From: Isosphaeraceae bacterium
GTDB lineage: Bacteria; Planctomycetota; Planctomycetia; Isosphaerales; Isosphaeraceae
NCBI GenBank assembly: GCA_026004735.1
Contig: BPJS01000001.1
Location: 4,172,859 to 4,236,858, forward strand
Length of the DNA stretch: 64,000 nucleotides
Direction: 5' to 3'
Both the position numbers and the translations under genes were made by a program. Each line of letters opens with the position of its first letter. The stretch's first letter is position 1. The notes under the pieces are model-generated. The model did no database searches, was not told where the DNA came from, and was given only the letters and a program-made list of their open reading frames with translations. Below, piece by piece: positions 42,701-50,416 of the stretch.

Positions 42701-43480
42701 AGGATCGAGTTGCAGCCAGAGCTTGTTGAGCGCCTCACGCTTAGCGCGGGCCTCCGCATCCCGCCGCGTCACGGCTACCCAGTTGTAGGCCTCCTGGAGC
42801 TTGAACAAGGCGAGGACGAGGTTGGGGTTGCGTCGCAGAGCCTTCTCGTAGATCTCGACTAGTTTTTCGGCCGATTCGAGACTGGCTGGGAACCCTGGCC
42901 GCTCCGGGTTGGGCAGGGTCATGCCAAACTTGAGCCAGGCGTTGGCATCGGACGGATCGCCCTCGACGACCGCTGCGAAATCCTGATGCGCCTTGTCGGT
43001 TTCCCCGATGTATTCGAGGATCAGCCCCCGGCAGTATCGCGCCGGCAGGTGGGTCGGCTCCGCGGCGATCACCTCGTCGAGCAGCCGCAGCGCCTCGTCG
43101 AAATTCGCTGGCACGGCCGTGCCATCGCGGCCCTGCTTCGACTCCTCGGATCGCGTCCCGGTGTCATTCAACAGGGCGATGGCGAGGTTGACCTTCGCAG
43201 CCGCCAGATCGGGCGCGAGCTTCAGCGCCTCGCGGAACGCCTCGGCCGCCTTGCCGTACTCGTACCGCTCCATGTGGCCCAGGCCCCGATGATGGGCCTC
43301 GGTGAAGGCCGCCAGTTGGTTGGGGTCGGTGGGCAGCCCGCTGGTCCGGCCGCTGATCGGTGGGACGACGCCGCGGCTCTCCGCGGGCACATCGTCGGGA
43401 TTCGATCGACCACATCCCGGAACCCAGAGTCCGAGCCATGCCGAGAGCACGACGAGACCTCGAATCCGTGGACCCGACAT
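39698..43480 (-). CDS. Large TPR / FG-GAP / ASPIC-UnbV lipoprotein
   Basis: A 1260-residue exported protein. The N-terminus ends in VPGC, a lipobox, so it should be a lipoprotein. Residues about 60-245 form TPR-like repeats (YGKAAEAFREALKLAPDLAAAK). FG-GAP/VCBS repeats follow, with motifs such as DLDGDGRLDLFLAAAV, DFDADGRIDLTLTGLD, DLDQDGDLDLFVVAYC and DLDKDGRADLVLV. An ASPIC/UnbV-like segment (GTGLDIPFTIGAGGATLGQS ... RLRWPDGVMQAE) comes next, then a ~430-residue C-terminal region seen in other planctomycete proteins of this type. ATG at 43478-43480 is preferred for its GAGGAG site. It fuses the modules carried by the two genes at 3955-7008. Confidence 0.88.
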   Translation of the reverse strand: MSGPRIRGLVVLSAWLGLWVPGCGRSNPDDVPAESRGVVPPISGRTSGLPTDPNQLAAFTEAHHRGLGHMERYEYGKAAEAFREALKLAPDLAAAKVNLAIALLNDTGTRSEESKQGRDGTAVPANFDEALRLLDEVIAAEPTHLPARYCRGLILEYIGETDKAHQDFAAVVEGDPSDANAWLKFGMTLPNPERPGFPASLESAEKLVEIYEKALRRNPNLVLALFKLQEAYNWVAVTRRDAEARAKREALNKLWLQLDPQNSPTASGDPSKVAYGETGKYATIIDPFGTQTRRASDVRPPRFEPPSPIRVTLGTGERWAVQADFEAEPWAALGRARQRFGTAVVHFDLDGDGRLDLFLAAAVKGEQGIRDVLLRNLGDGSFEDVTAAYGLPLDHASLGVAAADFDADGRIDLTLTGLDGVRLYRNEGQRMSDLSEALGPERHEVVALTARWLDLDQDGDLDLFVVAYCAAEDAARAFGDMPPAGAANQAYRNDGVPPRIENLTAQNYTPAATAPDDLGVTSGLSIALTPWTGVEALGDGQRRHTGVAFADFDEDRDLDLIVTADDAPPSFIRNDRLGRFESRPLNDLALEGPINGPLVADLDKDGRADLVLVTPEGRLTAWRNARRPSADGPADFAFESWPMDARTWRAGLAADVDLDSFTDLLGLPRRVDQTAPVAQWARNEGSRLATASLLTGPDEPAEPVALDWADFAGDPLPDLLLVREGVGPVLAVNRGNGNHWLGLELAGRWKFGFDFMRTNPHGLGTKIALQGTGLDIPFTIGAGGATLGQSQGPVIFGLGSNGAVPLIRLRWPDGVMQAELNVDADQVLKLAENNRKTGSCPVLFTYDGRRYVCLGDFLGGGGLGYLVAPGVYGTPDRDEAMAIRGDQLRPVGGTFRLAITEPMDEVAYLDHLILEVIDRPAELRVEPDERFAPGGNRPTGQLLAWRQTIEPVRATDLNGRDVTERLRFWDRSTVDEFRRLRGWIGYAEEHGIVLDFGDRLSGFGPDDRLVLCLAGWVEYPYSQTNYAAATAGIALQPPVLERLRADGGWDVIEPDPGYPAGLPRLTTLELTGKLTGPLCVLRLRTNMECYWDQAFIAILESRPELRVTQRGVQTARLGYRGYTREISPDGRPPLIYDWDYVDPAPLARLGGMLTRYGDVTPLLTADDDQLCVVGPGDVVEITFDATGLPELPEGWTRSYVLRAYGYCKDADPFTAGSDTVGPLPWRGMPDHYPFGPEGERPRDPEYEAYLRTYQTRSVQP

Positions 43481-43641
43481 GCCGAATCTCCTCGCGGGCC
43501 GATGGTGGGCGAAAGGGTGGAACTCGCCTTCCCGCTGTCTCGGGAATCCCACCTAAGTATAGGCAGACTCAAGCGGTGGCGACCAACGCGAGCGGCTCCG
43601 AAGGGGAGCCGATCGCTTGGTCTGCGCGCGGGGTGGGGCGT

Positions 43642-44154
43642 TCACATCCGAGCGCCGCACTTACCGCAGAATTGGTCAGTCTCGTCGTTGAGCGATTGGC
43701 AAGAACGGCACCGCACCAGAGTAACCGGTTCGGTGGGGACGTCCGCGTCCAGGGAGGCGTTCTTGAAGGTTTCCCGGACGGTTTTCATCTGTGAAAACGC
43801 CTCGTCAGTCAGTCGACCCGAGAGCCGCGCCCACCCAGACAGCGGCCCCGCAACGCGCTGGGGATCGAGATGCCACAAGGCGCTAGCTAGCCCCGTTCCG
43901 CCCAGCCAGACCGAGAGCTGACCGGCCACGATCAGCACAAACCCGGCGACGAACTGCAAGGCCAGCCGCTGGCCGCGCGCCTCGAAGTCGTGGAAATCCC
44001 CGAAATGGAGCGCAAACTCGACAATCGTTCCGAGAATCAGCAAGGCTCCGAGCATCAGACCGATCAGCCCCGCCCGAACCGCCCAGACGCGTCCTCGCGC
44101 GATTGGACTGGGGCCCTTCTCGGACGGCTCGATCACATCATCGGGCCGGTTCAT
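43642..44154 (-). CDS. Membrane protein with C-terminal zinc ribbon
   Basis: A 170-residue protein with two transmembrane helices (about 26-48, GLIGLMLGALLILGTIVEFA, and 67-90, ALQFVAGFVLIVAGQLSVWL), a cytoplasmic middle (WARLSGRLTDEAFSQM) and a C-terminal zinc ribbon: CRSC then CGKC (CRSCQSLNDETDQFCGKCGA). Function unknown; such tails often act in protein binding. A near-perfect Shine-Dalgarno (AGGAGGTGA read on the minus strand, 44160-44168) precedes the ATG. The nitrilase-family gene is just upstream, so the two are probably co-transcribed. Confidence 0.8.
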   Translation of the reverse strand: MNRPDDVIEPSEKGPSPIARGRVWAVRAGLIGLMLGALLILGTIVEFALHFGDFHDFEARGQRLALQFVAGFVLIVAGQLSVWLGGTGLASALWHLDPQRVAGPLSGWARLSGRLTDEAFSQMKTVRETFKNASLDADVPTEPVTLVRCRSCQSLNDETDQFCGKCGARM

Positions 44155-44196
44155 GGCGTCACCTCCTGGGAGGCATTCGCGGCGGAAGACGTATTC

Positions 44197-45141
44197 TTAT
44201 CCCGAGGCCTTTCCGCCACCCGGAAAGATCGTCTGCTGGTAGAGGCGTTGATACGCCTCGGAGCGGATGTGACCCAGCAGATTATGCCCACTCCGCCGCT
44301 GACGCTCGGCACGCTGGGCCGCCAGATCGACTGGACCAACCACAATCTTCTCGCCCGAGCCCGGATCGGCCTGAGCCAGAACACGGCCGTCGAAATCGAC
44401 GATCATGCTCCCCCCCGGCCAGGAAAACGGTGGATAATTCGCTAGACTCGCCCCCTGGTTGCAGGCGACCACATGCGCGACGTTTTCGGCCGCACGCGCT
44501 CGGTTGAACAGTGTCCACCAATCCATCGGGGGCGTTGAACCCCAGGGGTCCATGTAGGCCGAGACGCGGATCAGCACCTCCGCCCCTCCGAGCGCTAGCG
44601 CCCGAATCGCCTCCGGGAACAGCCAGTCGTAGCAAATGGCCACACCCAGCCGCCCAATTTCTGTCTCGACGACCGGGAACAACGGCTCGTCATACCCGCG
44701 GGAGAGCAAGTCGTGAGGGCTGGCATGCAGCTCCCAAGGCAGCCACGGGTTGACTTTGCGGTATTTGGCAAGCAAGCCGTCCGGTCCGATCAAACATGTG
44801 GTATTGAAGACGACGTCTGGCCAGCGCGGGTCGGTCTCCAGGAAGGTCCCGGTCTGAATGTAGATGCCGAGTTCGCGGGCCTTGCGGACGTAACGGTCTG
44901 TCTCCTCATTGGGCAGAACGACGGCCAGCCGATCGCGAAGCTCCTCGAGCGACGGGTAGATCGGGGCGGCATGCGCAAATTCGGGGAAGACGACCAGCCG
45001 CACGTCGAAGAACGGGCGATACCCGACGACAGCGTGGTCGATCATCCGGATCAGGGTCCCAACCCGATCGGGCAGCTCCTCCCGGCTCCGCGGGCAAGGC
45101 AAGTCGATCTGGCAACAGGCGGCGTAGTAGCGGTCGGCCAC
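44197..45141 (-). CDS. Nitrilase-superfamily carbon-nitrogen hydrolase
   Basis: A 314-residue amidase/nitrilase-family enzyme. The catalytic triad is readable: Glu54 (VVFPEFAH), Lys129 (KYRKVNPW) and Cys170 (GVAICYDWLFPEAIR). The middle block SAYMDPWGSTPPMDWWTLFNRARAAEN and the ACNQG stretch fit the amidase-type branches (formamidase, N-carbamoylputrescine-type) rather than a true nitrilase, but the substrate cannot be assigned. Cytoplasmic, no signal. It is transcribed leftward, divergent from glgP. Confidence 0.88.
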   Translation of the reverse strand: MADRYYAACCQIDLPCPRSREELPDRVGTLIRMIDHAVVGYRPFFDVRLVVFPEFAHAAPIYPSLEELRDRLAVVLPNEETDRYVRKARELGIYIQTGTFLETDPRWPDVVFNTTCLIGPDGLLAKYRKVNPWLPWELHASPHDLLSRGYDEPLFPVVETEIGRLGVAICYDWLFPEAIRALALGGAEVLIRVSAYMDPWGSTPPMDWWTLFNRARAAENVAHVVACNQGASLANYPPFSWPGGSMIVDFDGRVLAQADPGSGEKIVVGPVDLAAQRAERQRRSGHNLLGHIRSEAYQRLYQQTIFPGGGKASG

Positions 45142-45443
45142 GGTTCGGCTCGCGATGCCGGGAACTGGGGCGGATCGCTAGAGCCTAAGACGGGCTCGAT
45201 CCCAAGGACAACCCCCCGGGTTCGAAACCCTCCGATCGAAGTCCTGGCCCCAGCGCCGCCGGTCGGACTCGAAACTGGCGTGGCATTTCGTCCCTGAAGT
45301 ACTATGCTAACCCTGGCAACTGGCCGGCTCCTCCGGCCCCGCCGGTCCTGACGCGCGGACTCCGCCCGAGGCGGACACGTTCGATCGCCGCGCCTCAGTT
45401 GCCCATCACGCACCGCGGACTACACCATCCGAAGGGTCGTTTC
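45142..45443. other. Divergent intergenic region between the amidase gene and glgP
   Basis: 302 nt without a gene. A -10-like TATGCT at 45303-45308 could serve glgP, but no -35 is well placed. The segment around 45219 (GGGTTCGAAACCC) looks superficially like a tRNA T-loop, but there is no cloverleaf around it. Confidence 0.4.
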
Positions 45444-47582
45444 ATGGCAGGACAAGACCAGCTCGCCACGCGTCTTCGTAAGCTGGCGCGCAACCTCTGG
45501 TGGACCTGGCAACCCAACGTCATCAACATCTTCCGTGACCTCGATCCGGCCCTGTGGCGCGCCACCGACCACAATCCGATCGAGGTCCTCAAGAAGATCA
45601 CTCCCGAACAGCTCGCTCGACGTGCCGACGAGGCCGCCCTCGAATTCCGTGTCGATAGCGCGTTTCGCCGCCTGACCGATTATCTCCGCAACGACGAATC
45701 CTGGGGTGCGGTCCACGCCACCACCCTCCGCAGCCGCCCGGTCGCCTATTTCTCCATGGAGTTTGGCCTCCACGAGAGCCTGCCCATCTACTCGGGCGGC
45801 CTGGGCGTGCTGGCCGGCGACCACCTCAAAAGCGCTAGCGACCTGGGCATCCCTTTGGTCGGTGTCGGGCTGCTCTACGACCAGGGCTACTTTCGGCAGT
45901 GGATCGACTCCCAAGGCTGGCAACAGGAGACCTACCTGCCGGCCAACCCCGACCTGCTCCCGATCGCCGAGACCATCGGACCGGACGGTCAGCCGCTGCG
46001 GATCTCGATCGACACGCGGGTCGGCACACTCCACGCCCGGATTTGGAAAGTCGCTGTCGGCCGCACTACGCTCTATCTGCTCGATTCGAACGTCCCCGAG
46101 AACAGCGACTCGGACCGCGCCCTGACCGCCCGACTCTACGGCGGCGATGCCCAGGTCCGAATCCGCCAGGAATTGCTGCTCGGCGTCGGCGGCGTGCGTG
46201 CTCTGCACGCTCTCGGCTACCATCCCTCGGTCATTCATATGAACGAAGGTCATAGCGCCTTCGCGGTTCTCGAAATGATCCGCTCGGAGATGGAGGCGGA
46301 AGGGACTTCGTTTGGCGAAACCGTTCGGGATATCGCGGCGATGAGTGTTTTTACCACTCATACGCCGGTCGCCGCTGGACACGACCGGTTCCCGGCCGAA
46401 TTGGTCGAACAGCACCTGGGCATGCTCCGCGAAGCGCTCCACCTCTCGCACGACGACTTCATGGGCTTGGGCCGCGTCTATCCGCAAGATCACAACGAGC
46501 CGTTTTGCATGACGGTGCTCGCGCTCAAGCTTTCGCGCCACGCCAACGGCGTCAGCGCGCTGCATGGATCGGTCTCGCGGCGGATGTGGCAGCCGCTTTA
46601 TCCGTCGAAGACCGAGGAAGAGGTCCCGATCGGCCATATCACGAATGGGGTTCACGTGCCCAGTTGGCTGGCTCCCCAGATGGCCGAGCTGTACGATCGC
46701 TATTTGGGCGCTGACTGGCCGAGCCGGCAACGCCATCCCGAGACCTGGCTCAACATTGAACGGATCCCCGACGGCGAGCTTTGGGAAACTCGTCAGGTCC
46801 TCAAGGCGCGGCTGATCGACTTCGTGCGCCGCCGCCTGGTGATTCAGGCCCGCCGCCGCGGTGAGGACGACGCCGCTCTGGCCGCCGCCGCGCGGGTGCT
46901 GGACCTCAATGTTCTGACCGTGGGGTTCGCGCGGCGGTTCGCCACCTACAAGCGGGCCAATCTGGTGCTCCGCGAGCCGGAGCGCCTGGCCGAGCTGCTC
47001 CTGGCCAACCGCCCGATCCAGTTCATCTTCGCCGGCAAAGCCCACCCAGAAGATCGCTTCGGCAAGGAATTGATCCACAACATCATCCAGGTCACGCGCG
47101 ACCCGCGGTTTACGGGGCGCATCGTCTTCGTCGAAGACTACGACATGAATGTGGCACGCCACCTGGTTCAGGGCGTCGACCTTTGGCTCAACAATCCACG
47201 CCGCCCCCAGGAAGCCAGTGGGACGTCTGGGCAGAAGGTCCTGCTCAACGGAGGGCTGAACCTTTCGATCCTCGACGGCTGGTGGGCCGAGGCGTACGAC
47301 GGATCAAACGGATTTGCGATCGGGCAAGGCCGGACTCACGCCTCACCGGCCGTCCAGGACGAACGCGACCATCGCGACCTGCTCGACGTCTTGTTCCATC
47401 AAGTCATCCCGCTCTACTACGAGCGCGATGCCGAAGACCTGCCCCGCGCTTGGATCGATCGCCAGAAGGCCGCGATGCGCAGTCTCGGCTGGCGATTCAA
47501 TGCCGACCGGATGGTGGTCGACTACGTCCGCTACAGTTATCTGCCCGCCGCCGGGGGCCTCTCGTGCTCGATGCCCCGCTAG
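45444..47582 (+). CDS. glgP: Alpha-glucan (glycogen) phosphorylase
   Basis: A 712-residue enzyme that releases glucose 1-phosphate from glycogen or maltodextrin. The N-terminus carries the DUF3417 region typical of the bacterial glgP form (LARNLWWTWQPNVINIFRDL). Landmarks: YFSMEFGLHESLPIYSGGLG, HMNEGHSAFAVLE, THTPVAAGHDRF, GFARRFATYKRANL and the PLP/phosphate-binding segment EASGTSGQKVLLNGGLNLSI. The C-terminus is a little short and ends in SCSMPR. ATG 45444 is chosen because GAAGGG sits upstream and the family begins MAGQDQLATRL; the in-frame start at 45399 adds 15 residues of no similarity. Confidence 0.94.
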   Translation: MAGQDQLATRLRKLARNLWWTWQPNVINIFRDLDPALWRATDHNPIEVLKKITPEQLARRADEAALEFRVDSAFRRLTDYLRNDESWGAVHATTLRSRPVAYFSMEFGLHESLPIYSGGLGVLAGDHLKSASDLGIPLVGVGLLYDQGYFRQWIDSQGWQQETYLPANPDLLPIAETIGPDGQPLRISIDTRVGTLHARIWKVAVGRTTLYLLDSNVPENSDSDRALTARLYGGDAQVRIRQELLLGVGGVRALHALGYHPSVIHMNEGHSAFAVLEMIRSEMEAEGTSFGETVRDIAAMSVFTTHTPVAAGHDRFPAELVEQHLGMLREALHLSHDDFMGLGRVYPQDHNEPFCMTVLALKLSRHANGVSALHGSVSRRMWQPLYPSKTEEEVPIGHITNGVHVPSWLAPQMAELYDRYLGADWPSRQRHPETWLNIERIPDGELWETRQVLKARLIDFVRRRLVIQARRRGEDDAALAAAARVLDLNVLTVGFARRFATYKRANLVLREPERLAELLLANRPIQFIFAGKAHPEDRFGKELIHNIIQVTRDPRFTGRIVFVEDYDMNVARHLVQGVDLWLNNPRRPQEASGTSGQKVLLNGGLNLSILDGWWAEAYDGSNGFAIGQGRTHASPAVQDERDHRDLLDVLFHQVIPLYYERDAEDLPRAWIDRQKAAMRSLGWRFNADRMVVDYVRYSYLPAAGGLSCSMPR

Positions 47583-47608
47583 GACCACCGACCGATTCTT
47601 GCGGGGGT

Positions 47609-47642
47609 TTCGCCGGCTGGACGTGAATCCCCGGCCGGCGAA
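47609..47642 (+). terminator. Strong hairpin after glgP
   Basis: A 12-bp stem (TTCGCCGGCTGG at 47609-47620, CCGGCCGGCGAA at 47631-47642) with one G-U pair and a 10-nt loop, starting 27 nt past the glgP stop. It lacks a downstream T tract; instead GTTAAAAAA follows. It may be a Rho-assisted terminator for glgP or a terminator acting on leftward transcripts. Confidence 0.45.
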
Positions 47643-47779
47643 GTTAAAAAACGGGCCCGAACGGCCGGGTCGACCGTGGGCGGAGGGCCGCTCGGAGACG
47701 TATGATACGTTCAATCCGCCGGCACACCCGATCGCCGACCGACCGCCGGCGGACCCTTCGGCCTGTCGCTGCGGACCCT

Positions 47780-49594
47780 ATGAGCGAAACCCTCGTCGGC
47801 CAGCAACTCGGCTCGTTCCGAATCGAAGGCGAACTCGGCGCCGGTGCCATGGGCGTTGTGTATCGCGCCACTTATCTAAAGACCAACCAGCCGGCCGCCG
47901 TCAAAGTCATCCACCTCGGCCAGCTCGGACGCGGCAATGCGGATCAGCGGTTCGATCGCGAGGCCGAGATCCTCAAGCAGTTCCGCCACCCCAACATCGT
48001 CCGGCTGCTGGCGTATGGGCGTTCCAAGGGGACCCCATACATCGGCATGGAGTTTATCGACGGCCGGACACTGGAGGCCATCCTGCTCCGAGAGGAGATC
48101 ATCGACTGGGTTGACGTGATTCGCTACGGCATCCAGATCTGCGAGGCGCTGCAGTACGCCCACGAGCGAGGCGTCGTGCACCGGGACCTCAAACCGTCCA
48201 ACTTGATGATCACCTCGAGCGGGCAGGTCAAGCTGACCGACTTCGGCATTGCCAAGGATCTGGACGCCACGGCGCTGACCGCCACCAATCGCACCCTCGG
48301 AACCGCCGCCTACATGGCGCCGGAGCAGATTCGTGGCCACCGTGAGATCACGCACAAGACAGACCTTTATGCGCTGGGCTGCGTGCTCTATCAGATGCTC
48401 ACCGGGAAGCCGCCTTTTCAAGGCTCCGGGACCATTGCTCTGATGAATGCCCACCTCAATGCGCCGCCGCCGCGACCCAGCGAAAAGATGCCGCGCATTC
48501 CCCGCGCGCTCGATGATCTGGTCGTCTCGCTGATGGCCAAATCGGTCACCGAACGGCCGTGGGATGCCCAGGCGGTCGCCCAGACGCTCAAGTCGATCGA
48601 GGACCAGCTCCGCCGAGGCGAACCGATCAAGATGGTGTTCGGGCCGCCCTACGTGGCCGACGAAGTTCAGCCCACCCTGCTGACGGATTCGGACACGCCG
48701 GCGTCACTGGCCAACGCTTCCACCCTGACCAGTTCCCCAGCCACGCCTGGCCCACGCCCGGCTCTGCCCTCGTTCGAGGCGACCGCCGGAAGCCCCACGG
48801 TCATAAAGAAGAAACGCAAGAAGAAGCGAAAACCCGCCGAGCGACGCCCACTGTCCCTGGGCACCTTGGGGCTGGCCGGCGGCCTGGTCGCGGTCCTCGC
48901 GCTGATCGTCTGGCTCGCCTGGCCTCCCAGCGCCGAGCAACTGGTTGAACGGGCCCGGCCCCTGATGGCCACCGACGACCCCGCTCGTTGGGACGACGCC
49001 GAACGGCTCTACCTCCGCGAACTCGACCGCCGATTCCCCGAACACGCCTACCGCGACGAGGTCCAGGCCTTCCGCGACAAAGTCCTGCTGACCCGGACCC
49101 GAACCCGCGCTCAGCGCCTGCTCCGAGGCCGCCTCGACCCCCGTAATGATCTGGAGGAGCTTTACCTCCGCGTCGCCAAGGTCGCTGAGGCCGCCACCGA
49201 GTCTGGCTTGGACGATCAGGCCGTCCGTCAATGGAAAGAGGCCGCCGCCCAGTTCCAGGCCGACACCGACCCCGATGCCCGCGGCTGGGCTCTTCTGGCC
49301 GCAGCCCACGCCACCGAGGCGCAGCAACGCATTGAACGCCACCGAACCGAGGCAACCACGTTGCTCAGCCGCGCTAAACAGTCCGAGGCCGAAGCCGCCG
49401 CCGCGATCTCCGAGGACGAAGCCAACCAGAAACGCGAAATGAGCATCCGCCTGCTCCGGCAAGTGCTCACCGACTACGGCCGCTTCCCCTATCTAGCCGA
49501 AATCCTGGCCGCGGCCCGCGCGGCCCTGGCCGATGCCGGCGAGCCGATCCCCGAGGCGGAAAACCCCCCGATCGCCCCCGAGTCCCAGCCCTAA
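47780..49594 (+). CDS. Membrane-anchored serine/threonine protein kinase
   Basis: A 604-residue Hanks-type kinase. The catalytic domain (about 10-275) has the Gly-rich loop GELGAGAMGVVY (18-29), Lys42 (AAVKVI), the catalytic loop HRDLKPSN (His134-Asp136), DFGIAKDL and the activation-segment APE (YMAPEQIRG), so it should be active. A Pro/Ser/Thr-rich linker and a Lys/Arg cluster lead to one transmembrane helix (about 360-383). The C-terminal ~220 residues outside are helical and Glu/Arg-rich. No ribosome-binding site is obvious. The in-frame start at 47702 would add 26 residues lacking kinase similarity. Confidence 0.92.
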   Translation: MSETLVGQQLGSFRIEGELGAGAMGVVYRATYLKTNQPAAVKVIHLGQLGRGNADQRFDREAEILKQFRHPNIVRLLAYGRSKGTPYIGMEFIDGRTLEAILLREEIIDWVDVIRYGIQICEALQYAHERGVVHRDLKPSNLMITSSGQVKLTDFGIAKDLDATALTATNRTLGTAAYMAPEQIRGHREITHKTDLYALGCVLYQMLTGKPPFQGSGTIALMNAHLNAPPPRPSEKMPRIPRALDDLVVSLMAKSVTERPWDAQAVAQTLKSIEDQLRRGEPIKMVFGPPYVADEVQPTLLTDSDTPASLANASTLTSSPATPGPRPALPSFEATAGSPTVIKKKRKKKRKPAERRPLSLGTLGLAGGLVAVLALIVWLAWPPSAEQLVERARPLMATDDPARWDDAERLYLRELDRRFPEHAYRDEVQAFRDKVLLTRTRTRAQRLLRGRLDPRNDLEELYLRVAKVAEAATESGLDDQAVRQWKEAAAQFQADTDPDARGWALLAAAHATEAQQRIERHRTEATTLLSRAKQSEAEAAAAISEDEANQKREMSIRLLRQVLTDYGRFPYLAEILAAARAALADAGEPIPEAENPPIAPESQP

Positions 49595-49967
49595 CAGACG
49601 CCAGCGGACGTCCCACCCCGAGCGATCTCCAACAATCCCCACCTGCCCATCCGCGGCACGCCCGCCAAATCTGCGCGCCCGCATCCGCGGCTCGACGCCG
49701 AGACTGGCGTTGGCACCCCTCTTTCGATCGTTCAGCTCGTTCATCCCGGCTCCAGCGCCCAACCCCTCGCGCAAACCGACGGCTGACGCGGCTCAACGCC
49801 CCCCAGCAATGCAGCCGCACGCTGGCGGCCCTGATCTCCATTCCGACGAACGACCACCATTGACGCGTTCCGGCTCCAGCGTTAATTTCTTGTTGAGCAT
49901 TTCTCCGGGTCGCTTCGACCCAATGGTGGCCCGTTCGCGGCCGGTTTTCTTCTCTGAGAGACCTGAC
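49595..49967. other. Intergenic region between the kinase and the antitoxin gene
   Basis: 373 nt in which I see no gene. It contains a possible promoter at 49860-49888 for the downstream antitoxin-like gene. Confidence 0.45.
49860..49888 (+). promoter_or_regulatory. Possible promoter for the Phd/YefM-like gene
   Basis: TTGACG at 49860-49865 (5 of 6 to -35), a 17-nt spacer, TAATTT at 49883-49888 (3 of 6 to -10). About 80 nt upstream of the ATG at 49968. Confidence 0.35.
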
Positions 49968-50276
49968 ATGTCCCAGTCATCCGTGCGCTTTATTGGCAGT
50001 CGGGAGCTTCACCGAGACCTTCCCAAAGTTCTGGAGAATCTCGAATCGCCGGACGTCCGCTACATCTTGACGATCCATTGCAAGCCTAAGGCTGTTCTTC
50101 TGGGCACGGACGCGTTTCTGGCCCTGCTGCGCGGTCAGACGGCGGCCGATCGGCTGCTGGCTCTTCAGCTCGGGGCCGTCGTTCAGGGCCTCGAGACCGG
50201 ACCGGTGCCTGGATCCGAGCCCGAAAAGGCCGCCGAGACGATCACGCTGAACGAGCTGGCCGCTGTCGCCGGCTAA
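49968..50276 (+). CDS. Phd/YefM-type antitoxin-like protein (orphan)
   Basis: A 102-residue protein whose N-terminal part SRELHRDLPKVLENLESPDV ... YILTIHCKPKAVLLGTDAFLAL has the pattern of Phd/YefM antitoxins, which bind DNA through the N-terminal fold and a toxin through the C-terminus. The C-terminal half (DRLLALQLGAVVQGLETG) is helical. No Doc, YoeB, RelE or PIN toxin gene is adjacent: upstream is a kinase, downstream is dnaE, 140 nt away. It may be an orphan regulator. ATG 49968 with GAGAG upstream; longer in-frame starts run through sequence of no similarity. Confidence 0.72.
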   Translation: MSQSSVRFIGSRELHRDLPKVLENLESPDVRYILTIHCKPKAVLLGTDAFLALLRGQTAADRLLALQLGAVVQGLETGPVPGSEPEKAAETITLNELAAVAG

Positions 50277-50416
50277 GTCGGCCCAGGCCTTGTTTCAAGC
50301 GCGACTGGTATTTCGGGCGGTGTGGCCTGCCTCGATACGCCGCCGCGGCTGGAGCGAGCCGAGACGGCTAAGGTAGACTCCGGTGAATCCCCACGGTTCT
50401 GGTTCCGGGAGTCTCC

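Noticed and set aside
41264..42862. Plus-strand frame (532 aa) opposite the large FG-GAP gene
   Set aside because: Antisense to DG-repeat coding sequence and without any domain.
45219..45230. tRNA T-loop-like GGTTCGAAACC
   Set aside because: The stem would have only three pairs, and no acceptor, D or anticodon arms can be built around it.
45420..47162. Minus-strand frame (580 aa) opposite glgP
   Set aside because: It is a shadow of the glgP coding region; no domain is recognisable.
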